The notes beneath the pieces were generated by a model. It made no database searches, had not been told where the DNA came from, and worked only from the letters and a program-made list of their open reading frames with translations. Source: Prevotellaceae bacterium UBA1746 (GTDB lineage Bacteria; Bacteroidota; Bacteroidia; Bacteroidales; Bacteroidaceae). Taken from it: a DNA stretch of 28,183 nt. Positions 15,577 to 22,666 of the stretch are shown here, in pieces. The DNA lies in assembly GCA_002314875.1 (NCBI GenBank), contig DCHS01000014.1, forward strand, positions 2,742-30,924, in the 5' to 3' direction. The position numbers and the translations under genes are program-made. The first letter of the stretch is position 1. Each line of letters starts with the position of its first letter.

Positions 15577-16624
15577 GATTCTCATCACTGGCGCATCTGG
15601 TTTTGTTGGTTCATTCCTCGTAGAGCGTGCCTTGGAACTCGGTTATAAAACATGGGCTGCCATGCGAAAAACTTCTTCAAAGAAGTATCTTCAAGTTCCT
15701 AACACCCAATTTATAGAATTGGACTTAGGCAATGAGGAGCGTCTTCGCCAGCAACTCACTGAACATGTGGAAGAACATGGTGCTTTTGACCATGTTATCC
15801 ATGCGGCGGGTGCAACAAAGGCACCCAATGAAACTGCTTTTAAAAAGACCAATACAGAAGGAACGCTTCGCTTGGCGCGTTTGCTCCTTGAAACGGGTGC
15901 CTTGGTTGAGAACGGACGTTTTGTCTTCGTTTCTTCACTCAGCATTATGGGAAATGTCCAGGATATTGCTCAGCGTGATGCTTCGGGAAAACCTTTGAAA
16001 GGCGCGGAACGTTATCTCCCTATCAGTGATGCTGATACCGCACAGCCAAATACTGCTTATGGTCGCTCAAAACTAGAAGCAGAACATGGTCTGAAAGAAA
16101 TTCCTGGGTTGAACTATATCATCCTTCGTCCGACAGGTGTCTATGGTCCTCGTGAACGTGACTATTTCCTTATGGCGGATAGCATCAAAAAGCATGTTGA
16201 CTTCGCAGTAGGCTATACGCCTCAAATCATCACCTTCATCTATGTACGTGATCTCGTAGAAGCATGTCTTGCAGCAATGACTCGTGGTGAGTGTGGAAAG
16301 GCTTATTTCCTCAGTGATGGTCAGGATTATGACAGTCGCGCTTTTAGTGATTTGCTGCAGGAAGAGATGGGAACCAAGTGTGTGCTTCACATCAAAGCCC
16401 CCGTATGGTTTCTCCATGGCGTATGTCAGGTAAGTACTTGGATTTCAAAGCTTACCGGAAAAATCTCCACGCTTAATATGGACAAATTCCAGATCCTCAA
16501 GCAACGCAACTGGCGTTGTGATATCGAGCCTGCTCGCAAGGATCTCGACTTTGATCCCCAGTGGCCCCTTGGCCGTGGCGTCAAAGAGGCCGTAGCATGG
16601 TATAAAGCCAACGGCTGGCTGTAA
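15572..16624 (+). CDS. NAD(P)-dependent epimerase/dehydratase (extended SDR)
   Basis: 350 residues. The Rossmann motif GASGFVG is at 7-13; the DHVIHAAG segment (73-80), FVFVSSLS (117-124) and catalytic YGRSK (163-167) identify an extended short-chain dehydrogenase acting on a nucleotide sugar or related substrate. RPTGVYGPRE and the helix after YVRDLVEA are also typical. The C-terminal third resembles the oxidoreductase subgroup lacking close ties to GalE or RmlB, so substrate is not assigned. Probably cotranscribed with the DUF1846 gene (44-nt gap, no separate promoter seen), and followed by a strong terminator. Confidence 0.88.
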   Translation: MKILITGASGFVGSFLVERALELGYKTWAAMRKTSSKKYLQVPNTQFIELDLGNEERLRQQLTEHVEEHGAFDHVIHAAGATKAPNETAFKKTNTEGTLRLARLLLETGALVENGRFVFVSSLSIMGNVQDIAQRDASGKPLKGAERYLPISDADTAQPNTAYGRSKLEAEHGLKEIPGLNYIILRPTGVYGPRERDYFLMADSIKKHVDFAVGYTPQIITFIYVRDLVEACLAAMTRGECGKAYFLSDGQDYDSRAFSDLLQEEMGTKCVLHIKAPVWFLHGVCQVSTWISKLTGKISTLNMDKFQILKQRNWRCDIEPARKDLDFDPQWPLGRGVKEAVAWYKANGWL

Positions 16625-16638
16625 ATCCGAACAGTTTT

Positions 16639-16668
16639 CATTCATGTTTCGACTTTCGAACACGAATG
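16639..16668. other. Imperfect hairpin after the epimerase gene
   Basis: CATTCATGTTTCGA and TCGAACACGAATG pair with one mismatch and one bulge around CTT. No U-tract follows, so it is not a terminator by itself; the true terminator lies 22 nt further on. Confidence 0.5.
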
Positions 16669-16690
16669 GAATCAAGTAAAACTATAACGC

Positions 16691-16728
16691 AAATAGGCGA
16701 GGCCCTCATCCGAAGGTCTCGCCTATTT
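16691..16728. terminator. Bidirectional terminator between epimerase and murF
   Basis: Convergent genes are separated by AAATAGGCGAGGCC (16691-16704) pairing with GGTCTCGCCTATTT (16715-16728) around a 10-nt loop; 14 bp with one wobble. It ends in TTTTA on the plus strand, and the A-rich left flank serves as a U-tract on the minus strand. Confidence 0.9.
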
Positions 16729-16744
16729 TAATAACTATAAGAAT

Positions 16745-18109
16745 TTACAGTAACTCTGGGAGTTGGAATAGTTTAGTACCGTTTGACCCCTTAATAAGAA
16801 TCAGACGGTCGTTGAGAGGAGCATCGCTGAGAGCAGTTTTCACCTCTTCAACATCCTTGAAATGGCGAAGTTCACCAGCAAAACCACTGGGCTCTGTACC
16901 TGAAAAATTCTCACCGACGAGCCAGAGTGTCTCACAACCTGTTGTAGCTGCCAACTCAGCAATTTCCTGATGGGCAGCAGCAGATACTTCTCCAAGTTCT
17001 CGCATATCTCCAAGAATCATCATCTTATGATTATCGGCAATAAGACGGAAATTGTCAAGAGCTGCGTGCATAGAAGAAACATTGGCGTTGTAGGCATCAA
17101 TAACAAGGCGGTTACGCTCTGTCTTACGATATTCAGAACGATTGTTGCTGGGACAATAATCAGCCAAGGCACTGCTGACTTGTTCTGCGCCAACACCGAA
17201 ATGAGTGCCGACAGCAGCGGCAGCAAGAGCATTATCTATATTATAGGAACCTATGAGTTGGGTTTGAACTTCAGACCATTCGCCTTCCTTCACCCTCCAA
17301 CGAAGTTTTAGGAAAGGATTGCATTCAACAACCTCGCCTTCAACATCATAGTTATGACCCGGCTGACCATAGGTCACGGAATCAAGGCCCTCTGCTTGCT
17401 TAGGAAGATATGGATTATCACCATTCAAGAAAACGAAAGGAGCAGCATAGCCAACCTCTTCATCTGCATCAGGACAAACCTCAGGAGAAGCATCTTCCAA
17501 TTTACTACGAAGATAATCATAGAGCTCGCTCTTGGTCTTAATGACACCCTCAAAAGAACCGAAACCTTCAAGATGCGCTTTTCCAACATTGGTAATCAAA
17601 CCGCAATCAGCATCGACAATCTTAGAAAGTAAAGCAATTTCACCAGGATGATTAGCACCTGTTTCTATGACGGCAATATCATCTTCTGCCGTCAGGCGAA
17701 GCAAAGTTTTTGGCACACCAATGTGATTATTGAAATTACCAAGGGTATAGAGCACGCGATACTGCTGTTGAAGAACAGCGGCAGTCAGTTCCTTTGTCGT
17801 GGTCTTGCCATTGGTTCCTGTTATTTGAATAATAGGAGTACCAAGTTCACGACGATGATAAGCTGCAAGATCTTGAAGAGTTGTCAGAACATCTTCTACA
17901 AGAATGAAGCGATTATCGGTTGCTGATACTTCAGTATTGTCAACGACTGCATAGGCACAACCCGCCTCGAGAGCTTTAGCAGCAAAAAGATTTCCATCAA
18001 AACTTGCTCCTTTGAGAGCAAAGAAAATTGAACCAGCCGGACAATCGCGAGTATCGGTCGTCACCACAGGATGCTGGGTAAAAATTTCGTAAAGTTGAGA
18101 GATTTCCAT
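16745..18109 (-). CDS. murF: UDP-N-acetylmuramoyl-tripeptide--D-alanyl-D-alanine ligase
   Basis: Cytoplasmic ATP-dependent ligase adding D-Ala-D-Ala to the UDP-MurNAc-tripeptide, the last soluble step of peptidoglycan precursor synthesis. 454 residues with a Mur N-terminal domain (TDTRDCPAGSIFFALKG, 18-34), ATP loop TGTNGKTTTKE (97-107), NFNNHIGVP, the carbamylated-lysine region TKSELYD, NRSEYRK, and IDAYNANVSSM. The last motif usually has Pro where this protein has Val (NANP), a mild deviation. It stands alone with its own promoter rather than in a dcw cluster, which is common for murF in Bacteroidota. Confidence 0.96.
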   Translation of the reverse strand: MEISQLYEIFTQHPVVTTDTRDCPAGSIFFALKGASFDGNLFAAKALEAGCAYAVVDNTEVSATDNRFILVEDVLTTLQDLAAYHRRELGTPIIQITGTNGKTTTKELTAAVLQQQYRVLYTLGNFNNHIGVPKTLLRLTAEDDIAVIETGANHPGEIALLSKIVDADCGLITNVGKAHLEGFGSFEGVIKTKSELYDYLRSKLEDASPEVCPDADEEVGYAAPFVFLNGDNPYLPKQAEGLDSVTYGQPGHNYDVEGEVVECNPFLKLRWRVKEGEWSEVQTQLIGSYNIDNALAAAAVGTHFGVGAEQVSSALADYCPSNNRSEYRKTERNRLVIDAYNANVSSMHAALDNFRLIADNHKMMILGDMRELGEVSAAAHQEIAELAATTGCETLWLVGENFSGTEPSGFAGELRHFKDVEEVKTALSDAPLNDRLILIKGSNGTKLFQLPELL

Positions 18110-18110
18110 G

Positions 18111-18129
18111 TATTTGGGGTTTATTTGGG
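18111..18129. repeat. Direct repeat in the murF leader
   Basis: TATTTGGG at 18111-18118 and again at 18122-18129 (period 11), starting 1 nt from the murF start codon. Confidence 0.5.
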
Positions 18130-18131
18130 AG

Positions 18132-18163
18132 CAAAATTACCACAACATATTGAAAGAAACAAA
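18132..18163 (-). promoter_or_regulatory. Promoter of murF
   Basis: Minus strand TTTG (18160-18163), 20-nt spacer, TAATTTTG (18132-18139); near-ideal Bacteroidota promoter 22 nt before the ATG. Confidence 0.78.
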
Positions 18164-18179
18164 AAAAAAGAGAAATAAT

Positions 18180-18210
18180 TTTGAATTATGAGGGTTTCGT
18201 GCTAACTTTG
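18180..18210 (+). promoter_or_regulatory. Promoter of folP-cdaA
   Basis: TTTG (18180-18183), 19-nt spacer, TAACTTTG (18203-18210), 25 nt before the folP ATG. Divergent from the murF promoter with about 16 bp between the two -33 boxes. Confidence 0.78.
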
Positions 18211-18235
18211 CGGTTATAAAGATATAGATAAAACC

Positions 18236-19081
18236 ATGTTTACTCCGTTTTTACTTAATTTAAAAGGAAAACTATTTTCTTTGGACCATCCTGTTGTGAT
18301 GGGAATTTTAAATATAACTCCCGACTCCTTCTACGAAGGAAGTCGAATGATGGAGGAAGATGCTATTCGCAACCGCATTCACCAAATCATTGATGAAGGC
18401 GGAGAGATGATTGATATCGGTGCATGCAGTACTCGACCTGGGGCAGAAATGGCTTCCGAAAAAGAAGAAATGCGCCGTCTTGCTTTTGCTTTGGAAATTC
18501 TTCGCAAGGAAGCTCCGGATGCTGTTGTCAGCGTTGATACTTTTAGAGCAGAAGTTGCCAAGAACTGCGTTAAAGACTTTAATGTTCAAATCATCAATGA
18601 CATCTCTGGCGGTGAAATGGATCGTGCAATGTTCCACACTGTTGGAAGATTGGGTGTTCCTTACATCCTCATGCACATGCAAGGTGAACCTAATACCATG
18701 CAGCAGACGCCACATTACGAAGATGTTACGTCAGAAGTTATTGCCTATCTTTCACGGAGGACACAGGTTCTCCGGGATCATGGTGTAAAAGATATCATAC
18801 TGGATCCTGGCTTTGGCTTTGGAAAGACAGTGGAACACAACTATCAGCTTATGGCAGACTTAAGTTATTTCCACGAACTCCAACTGCCTTTGCTGGTGGG
18901 TATCAGCCGAAAATCCATGATCTACAAACTTCTTGGTACTAATGCCAACGAAGCTTTGAATGGAACAACGGTCCTCAATACGTTAGCTGTGTTGAACGGA
19001 GCTCACATTCTTCGTGTTCACGATGTTCGCGCTGCTGTTGAAACCGTAAAAATTGTCAATGCAACTCCCTTCAGGGAGTAA
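18236..19081 (+). CDS. folP: Dihydropteroate synthase
   Basis: Condenses 6-hydroxymethyl-7,8-dihydropterin pyrophosphate with p-aminobenzoate in folate synthesis; the sulfonamide target. 281 residues with the family motifs VMGILNITPDSFYEGS, IDIGACSTRPGAE, SVDTFRAEVA, INDISGG, LMHMQG, ILDPGFGFGKT, LLVGISRKS and LRVHDVRAAVE all intact. First gene after a good promoter, followed after 49 nt by the diadenylate cyclase gene cdaA, a folP-cdaA pairing seen in many Bacteroidota. Confidence 0.97.
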   Translation: MFTPFLLNLKGKLFSLDHPVVMGILNITPDSFYEGSRMMEEDAIRNRIHQIIDEGGEMIDIGACSTRPGAEMASEKEEMRRLAFALEILRKEAPDAVVSVDTFRAEVAKNCVKDFNVQIINDISGGEMDRAMFHTVGRLGVPYILMHMQGEPNTMQQTPHYEDVTSEVIAYLSRRTQVLRDHGVKDIILDPGFGFGKTVEHNYQLMADLSYFHELQLPLLVGISRKSMIYKLLGTNANEALNGTTVLNTLAVLNGAHILRVHDVRAAVETVKIVNATPFRE

Positions 19082-19130
19082 CATCAATAATTCATTAATC
19101 TAGGGAATTACTCAATTATCCCAACTGCTT

Positions 19131-19901
19131 ATGTTTGATTTCGGCATAAAGGATATCATAGATATCATCCTCGTCGCCCTACTCCTCTACTATATCTATA
19201 AACTCATGAAGGAGTCCAGCAGTGCCAACTTATTCTCGGGACTGTTGCTCTTCATCGTGGCTTGGATTCTCGTATCTCAGGTATTTGAGATGCGTATGTT
19301 GGGCGGTATTTTCGATAAATTGGTAAATGTCGGTTCGCTTGCACTTATTGTCTTGTTCCAAGAGGAAATACGTAATTTCTTTTCTACCATTGGTCGTCAG
19401 CGTAACAATAAGTTACTGAATCTTTTCCGTCGCACGAAAGAAAGTGAAAAGATACACCGTTCAGATATTATTCCAATTGTCATGGCATGTATGAGCATGG
19501 GAAAGCAGAAAGTCGGCGCACTTATCGTTATTGAACGCGAGTCCAACCTGAAAGAAATTTCTGACTCTGGAGAAAACATAGATGCCGTTGTCTCCCAGCG
19601 TCTCATCGAGAATATCTTCTTCAAGAATTCTCCTCTTCACGATGGTGCAATGGTCATCAGCCATAAACGCATTAAAGCTGCAGGTTGTATCTTACCCGTT
19701 GCCCACGATAGCGATATCCCCAAAGCGCTCGGTTTGCGCCATCGCGCGGGACTTGGCATCTCCCAGAAAACAGATTGTATCGCCATCATTGTCTCTGAAG
19801 AGACGGGTGGAATTTCTATCGCTCAGAACGGCCAATTTTCCCTTCGTCTGTCCGCAGAGGAACTCGAAAGTCGTTTGAGCGAAGCCCTTGAAGAAAAATA
19901 A
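19131..19901 (+). CDS. cdaA: Diadenylate cyclase, CdaA type
   Basis: Membrane-bound enzyme making c-di-AMP from two ATP. 256 residues: three N-terminal TM segments (about 8-25, 35-52, 60-77), then the DAC domain with the catalytic DGA at 171-173 (SPLHDGAMVI) and RHR at 203-205 (GLRHRAGLG). GALIVIERE precedes the active site. No CdaR or GlmM gene follows, unlike the Firmicutes operon. Cotranscription with folP is likely (same strand, no promoter seen in the 49-nt gap). Confidence 0.96.
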   Translation: MFDFGIKDIIDIILVALLLYYIYKLMKESSSANLFSGLLLFIVAWILVSQVFEMRMLGGIFDKLVNVGSLALIVLFQEEIRNFFSTIGRQRNNKLLNLFRRTKESEKIHRSDIIPIVMACMSMGKQKVGALIVIERESNLKEISDSGENIDAVVSQRLIENIFFKNSPLHDGAMVISHKRIKAAGCILPVAHDSDIPKALGLRHRAGLGISQKTDCIAIIVSEETGGISIAQNGQFSLRLSAEELESRLSEALEEK

Positions 19902-19905
19902 TGCT

Positions 19906-19917
19906 GGTTTAATAACC
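19906..19917 (+). terminator. Weak hairpin after cdaA
   Basis: GGTT-TAAT-AACC followed by TTTTT. The stem is only 4 bp, so termination here is tentative; the next promoter begins at 19944. Confidence 0.35.
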
Positions 19918-19943
19918 TTTTTCTCCTATAATCAATGTGTAAA

Positions 19944-19975
19944 TTTGCAAGTTTCTGAGGAAATGTGTAATTTTG
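19944..19975 (+). promoter_or_regulatory. Promoter of psd, with a second -7-like box
   Basis: TTTG (19944-19947), 20-nt spacer, TAATTTTG (19968-19975), 16 nt before the psd ATG. The -33 TTTG is itself the end of TAAATTTG, another match to TAnnTTTG, inside ATGTGTAAATTTGCA; the -7 region repeats it as ATGTGTAATTTTGCA 28 bp downstream. Confidence 0.72.
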
Positions 19976-19991
19976 CACCAAATTATATAAA

Positions 19992-20696
19992 ATGGGAAAA
20001 TTAAGAAAAGTCAAGCAAAATAGAATTCATCATGAAGGAACACCGACTCTGCTGATTGGCATTGTTATCGTAGCTCTCGTCATCGGTCTCAGCTGGTGGA
20101 TACTCTACGACAAATGCCAGTGGGGATTTTGGGTTATCGTTGCTGTTTTTGCTGTACTATATGGAATTATCCTCAACTTCTTCCGCTGTCCTATCCGTAT
20201 TTTTGAAGGAGACACCACGGACAATGTTGTCGTTGCTCCCGCTGACGGCCATGTAGTTGTGATTGAAGAAGTAGAAGAAAACGAGTATTTCCACGATCGC
20301 AGAATAATGATTAGCATTTTCATGAGTGTTACCAATGTTCATGCGAACTGGTTCCCCGTTCAAGGTATCGTAAAACTGGTACGCCATCACAATGGTAACT
20401 ACATGCGCGCCTGGCTTCCAAAAGCATCCATCGAAAACGAGCGCTCAACGGTCGTTATTCAGACTTCCACAGGTCACGACGTCCTTGTTCGCCAAGTAGC
20501 GGGTGCTGTTGCCCGTCGCATTGTAACTTATGCCAACGAAGGTCAGGAGTGTTTTATCGACAATCACCTTGGCTTTATCAAATTTGGTAGCCGCGTGGAC
20601 GTCTATCTTCCCCTTGACACTGAAGTTCTTGTAAAGATGGGGCAGGCTACAACGGGTGACATGACACTGATTGCAAGACTGAAAGACAAAGAATAA
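19992..20696 (+). CDS. psd: Phosphatidylserine decarboxylase proenzyme
   Basis: Converts phosphatidylserine to phosphatidylethanolamine at the inner membrane; pyruvoyl enzyme made by self-cleavage. 234 residues, the shorter archaeal/Bacteroidota-type Psd. Two TM segments (about 18-38 and 44-62), APADGHVV (82-89), FMSVTNVHANWFP (110-122), and the cleavage site FGS with Gly199-Ser200, the serine becoming the pyruvoyl group. The next gene is pssA, which makes its substrate, so the two steps of PE synthesis are adjacent. Confidence 0.95.
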   Translation: MGKLRKVKQNRIHHEGTPTLLIGIVIVALVIGLSWWILYDKCQWGFWVIVAVFAVLYGIILNFFRCPIRIFEGDTTDNVVVAPADGHVVVIEEVEENEYFHDRRIMISIFMSVTNVHANWFPVQGIVKLVRHHNGNYMRAWLPKASIENERSTVVIQTSTGHDVLVRQVAGAVARRIVTYANEGQECFIDNHLGFIKFGSRVDVYLPLDTEVLVKMGQATTGDMTLIARLKDKE

Positions 20697-20705
20697 TTAC
20701 AATTT

Positions 20706-20733
20706 TAGTAGGCGGATCTTCGCCTACTATTTT
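20706..20733 (+). terminator. Perfect 9-bp hairpin between psd and pssA
   Basis: TAGTAGGCG (20706-20714), loop GATCTT, CGCCTACTA (20721-20729), then TTTT. It begins 10 nt after the psd stop and ends only 13 nt before the pssA ATG, so it could act as a terminator, an attenuator or an mRNA-processing hairpin in the operon. Confidence 0.7.
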
Positions 20734-20746
20734 CTATTTGATAGTA

Positions 20747-21475
20747 ATGAAAATCAAGCAACATATTCCAAATACAATAACTTGCTGTAATCTTATTTGT
20801 GGTACCCTTGCTGTTATGTCGGTTATAACTGATTACAATGGAATGGGATATCAGATGGGGTTCGGTTTCATCATTTTGGGTGCCATCTTTGATTTCTTTG
20901 ATGGATTCACTGCACGTCTTCTCCACGTTTCGTCTGAAATTGGAAAAGAACTGGATTCCCTTGCAGACTGTATTACTTTCGGTTTTGCACCTGCTACCAT
21001 CGCCGGAACCTTAATCAACAAGTGCGTTACCTGCTGGGAGAATCCTCTTATTCTTATTGTTCCCTTCCTGGCACTTCTTATGGCTGCATTCTCTGCATTG
21101 AGATTGGCAAAGTTTAATTTGGATACTCGTCAGACAACATCCTTCCTCGGAATGCCTACACCTGCAAATGCGCTCTTCTGGGGCTCAATTGGTGTTTGGG
21201 TGGCTAACCATCCTGAGGCTCAAGCATATATGGAGGGATCTGTTCCTGTTTGCATCGGCTTGATTTTGGCGGTATTCTTCTGCTGCTGGCTTTTGGTTAG
21301 TGAGATTCCTATGTTTGCTTTGAAATTCAAGCACTATGGTTGGAAAGGCAACGAAATGACCTACTCATTTGTTATTTTCAGCGCCATCGTTCTCGTCTTC
21401 CTACAGTTCAGCGCCTTTGCGGTGATTATTCCGCTCTATGTCATATTGTCAGTTCTGACACAAAAGAAGGCTTAG
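20747..21475 (+). CDS. pssA: CDP-diacylglycerol--serine O-phosphatidyltransferase
   Basis: Inner-membrane enzyme transferring phosphatidyl from CDP-diacylglycerol to L-serine. 242 residues from the ATG at 20747 (MKIKQHIPNT); a TTG three codons upstream is possible but less likely. The CDP-alcohol phosphotransferase motif is complete: D49, D52, G53, A56, R57, G66, D70, D74 in FDFFDGFTAR-x8-G-KEL-D-SLA-D. About six further hydrophobic segments follow. Forms a PE-synthesis pair with psd. Confidence 0.95.
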   Translation: MKIKQHIPNTITCCNLICGTLAVMSVITDYNGMGYQMGFGFIILGAIFDFFDGFTARLLHVSSEIGKELDSLADCITFGFAPATIAGTLINKCVTCWENPLILIVPFLALLMAAFSALRLAKFNLDTRQTTSFLGMPTPANALFWGSIGVWVANHPEAQAYMEGSVPVCIGLILAVFFCCWLLVSEIPMFALKFKHYGWKGNEMTYSFVIFSAIVLVFLQFSAFAVIIPLYVILSVLTQKKA

Positions 21476-21559
21476 TGGTATAACGATTGCTCTATCTTTC
21501 TGTACGGGGATGAATTCCCCTGGCAGGCAATCTAGTTGCAACGCCTATTTGACCACTAA
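21472..21559 (+). other. Nested inverted-repeat element (structured RNA candidate)
   Basis: Three nested stems in the pssA-DUF4834 gap: TTAGTGGT (21472-21479) with ACCACTAA (21552-21559); GATTGC (21485-21490) with GCAATC (21527-21532); GGGGA (21506-21510) with TCCCC (21516-21520). The outer arm overlaps the pssA stop codon, and the element ends 12 nt before the DUF4834 ATG. No U-tract follows. It may be a structured leader or a small mobile-type element; no known riboswitch was recognised. Confidence 0.6.
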
Positions 21560-21571
21560 AACTTTACAACT

Positions 21572-21862
21572 ATGCATTTTCTCGGATGTTTGTTCGCGCT
21601 CATTCTGGGCATCCTCATATTCGGTCTCCTCGCTATCGGAACAATAGCAAACTTTGTCCTTTCTCTTCTGGGTATAAAGAAACCCTCATCAACAGGATTT
21701 GGTGAATTTGGTAACCAGAATGGAAATCGTCAGAGCTATGGCTATTCTGATAGAGAGCAAGGCCAGACACAGAGTAACTCCTCAGGACAGCAGAACCAGA
21801 AGATTTTTGAGAAGGACGACAGCGAATATGTTGACTTTGAAGAAGTAAAAGAAGCAGATTAG
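21572..21862 (+). CDS. DUF4834 family small membrane protein
   Basis: 96 residues. One long hydrophobic segment at about 3-33 is followed by a hydrophilic tail rich in Gly, Asn, Gln and Ser (about 38-75) and an acidic end with YVDFEEVKEAD, the last part being the conserved feature of DUF4834 proteins. The family is confined to Bacteroidota as far as I know and has no known role. It follows pssA in the same direction with a structured gap between, and the HAD gene begins 21 nt after its stop. Confidence 0.78.
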   Translation: MHFLGCLFALILGILIFGLLAIGTIANFVLSLLGIKKPSSTGFGEFGNQNGNRQSYGYSDREQGQTQSNSSGQQNQKIFEKDDSEYVDFEEVKEAD

Positions 21863-21883
21863 TAACATCACAATCTCTCCATT

Positions 21884-22585
21884 TTGGTTTTTTCAGACCT
21901 TTTTATAGACTTTGACGATACATTGTACGATACACACGGCAATGCTATCATCGCATTAAAAGAAGTGTTCGAGCATTTTCATCTCGAGCGCTTCTTTGAG
22001 AATCCTGACACTTTCTACACCAACTATTGGGAAACGAATGTTGAACTTTGGGATCAGTATGCCCACAGTCTCATCACTCGTGAGTATTTGATCGTTGAAC
22101 GTTTCCGCCGCCCTCTCAGCTCTGGAAATGGCGCTGATATCAGCGAGGCGTTCTGCTTGGAAGTGAGCGACTATTTCTTAGATTGCTGTGCATGCAAACC
22201 TGGTGTTGTGGAAGGTGCTCATGAACTGATGAAATATCTGAAAGGAAAGGGTTATCGTTTACACATGACGAGTAATGGCTTTCACGAGGTTCAATACCGC
22301 AAACTTCGTGCTTCGGGACTTTTTGACTTCTTTGATACCATCATTCTGAGCGAAGACGCTGGTATTAACAAGCCGGCACCAGAGTTCTTTGAGTTTGCTT
22401 TCAAGCAGTCGAAAGCGAATCGTGAGAGCACGCTAATGATTGGCGATAATTTCTCTACGGATATCTTAGGCGCACAAGGTGTTGGACTCCCTACCCTGTT
22501 CTTTAACCGCGTCCCAGGAACCCCAGCACCGGCTCCTACCAACTACGAAGTACACACTCTCCGCGAGATCCAAGAGATTCTATAA
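21884..22585 (+). CDS. HAD-superfamily phosphatase, YjjG/YfnB-like, TTG start
   Basis: 233 residues. HAD motif I DFDDTLYD (nucleophile and acid/base aspartates), motif II TSNG, motif III lysine in INKPAPEFF and motif IV GDNFSTD are all present, with an alpha-helical C1 cap between motifs I and II. YjjG-like members are nucleotidases of non-canonical pyrimidine nucleotides; the substrate here is inferred from family only. No ATG lies between the in-frame TAA at 21863 and motif I; TTG at 21884 gives the expected N-terminus MVFSDLFIDFDDTL. Confidence 0.88.
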   Translation: MVFSDLFIDFDDTLYDTHGNAIIALKEVFEHFHLERFFENPDTFYTNYWETNVELWDQYAHSLITREYLIVERFRRPLSSGNGADISEAFCLEVSDYFLDCCACKPGVVEGAHELMKYLKGKGYRLHMTSNGFHEVQYRKLRASGLFDFFDTIILSEDAGINKPAPEFFEFAFKQSKANRESTLMIGDNFSTDILGAQGVGLPTLFFNRVPGTPAPAPTNYEVHTLREIQEIL

Positions 22586-22610
22586 CCTCAGGTAGTTATA
22601 TACAAAGACA

Positions 22611-22649
22611 AAGGAAAGGCTAACCGAGCAATTCGGTTAGCCTTTCCTT
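22611..22649. terminator. Strong bidirectional terminator
   Basis: Perfect 17-bp inverted repeat AAGGAAAGGCTAACCGA (22611-22627) / TCGGTTAGCCTTTCCTT (22633-22649) with a 5-nt loop, between the convergent HAD gene and ABC permease operon. A-rich on the left and T-rich on the right, so it works in both directions. Confidence 0.95.
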
Positions 22650-22666
22650 TTATTGTAATCTAAGTC

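Noticed and set aside
19115..19122. TTATCCCA just before cdaA as another LytTR site
   Set aside because: A single half-site without a partner at 20 bp and no adjacent promoter.
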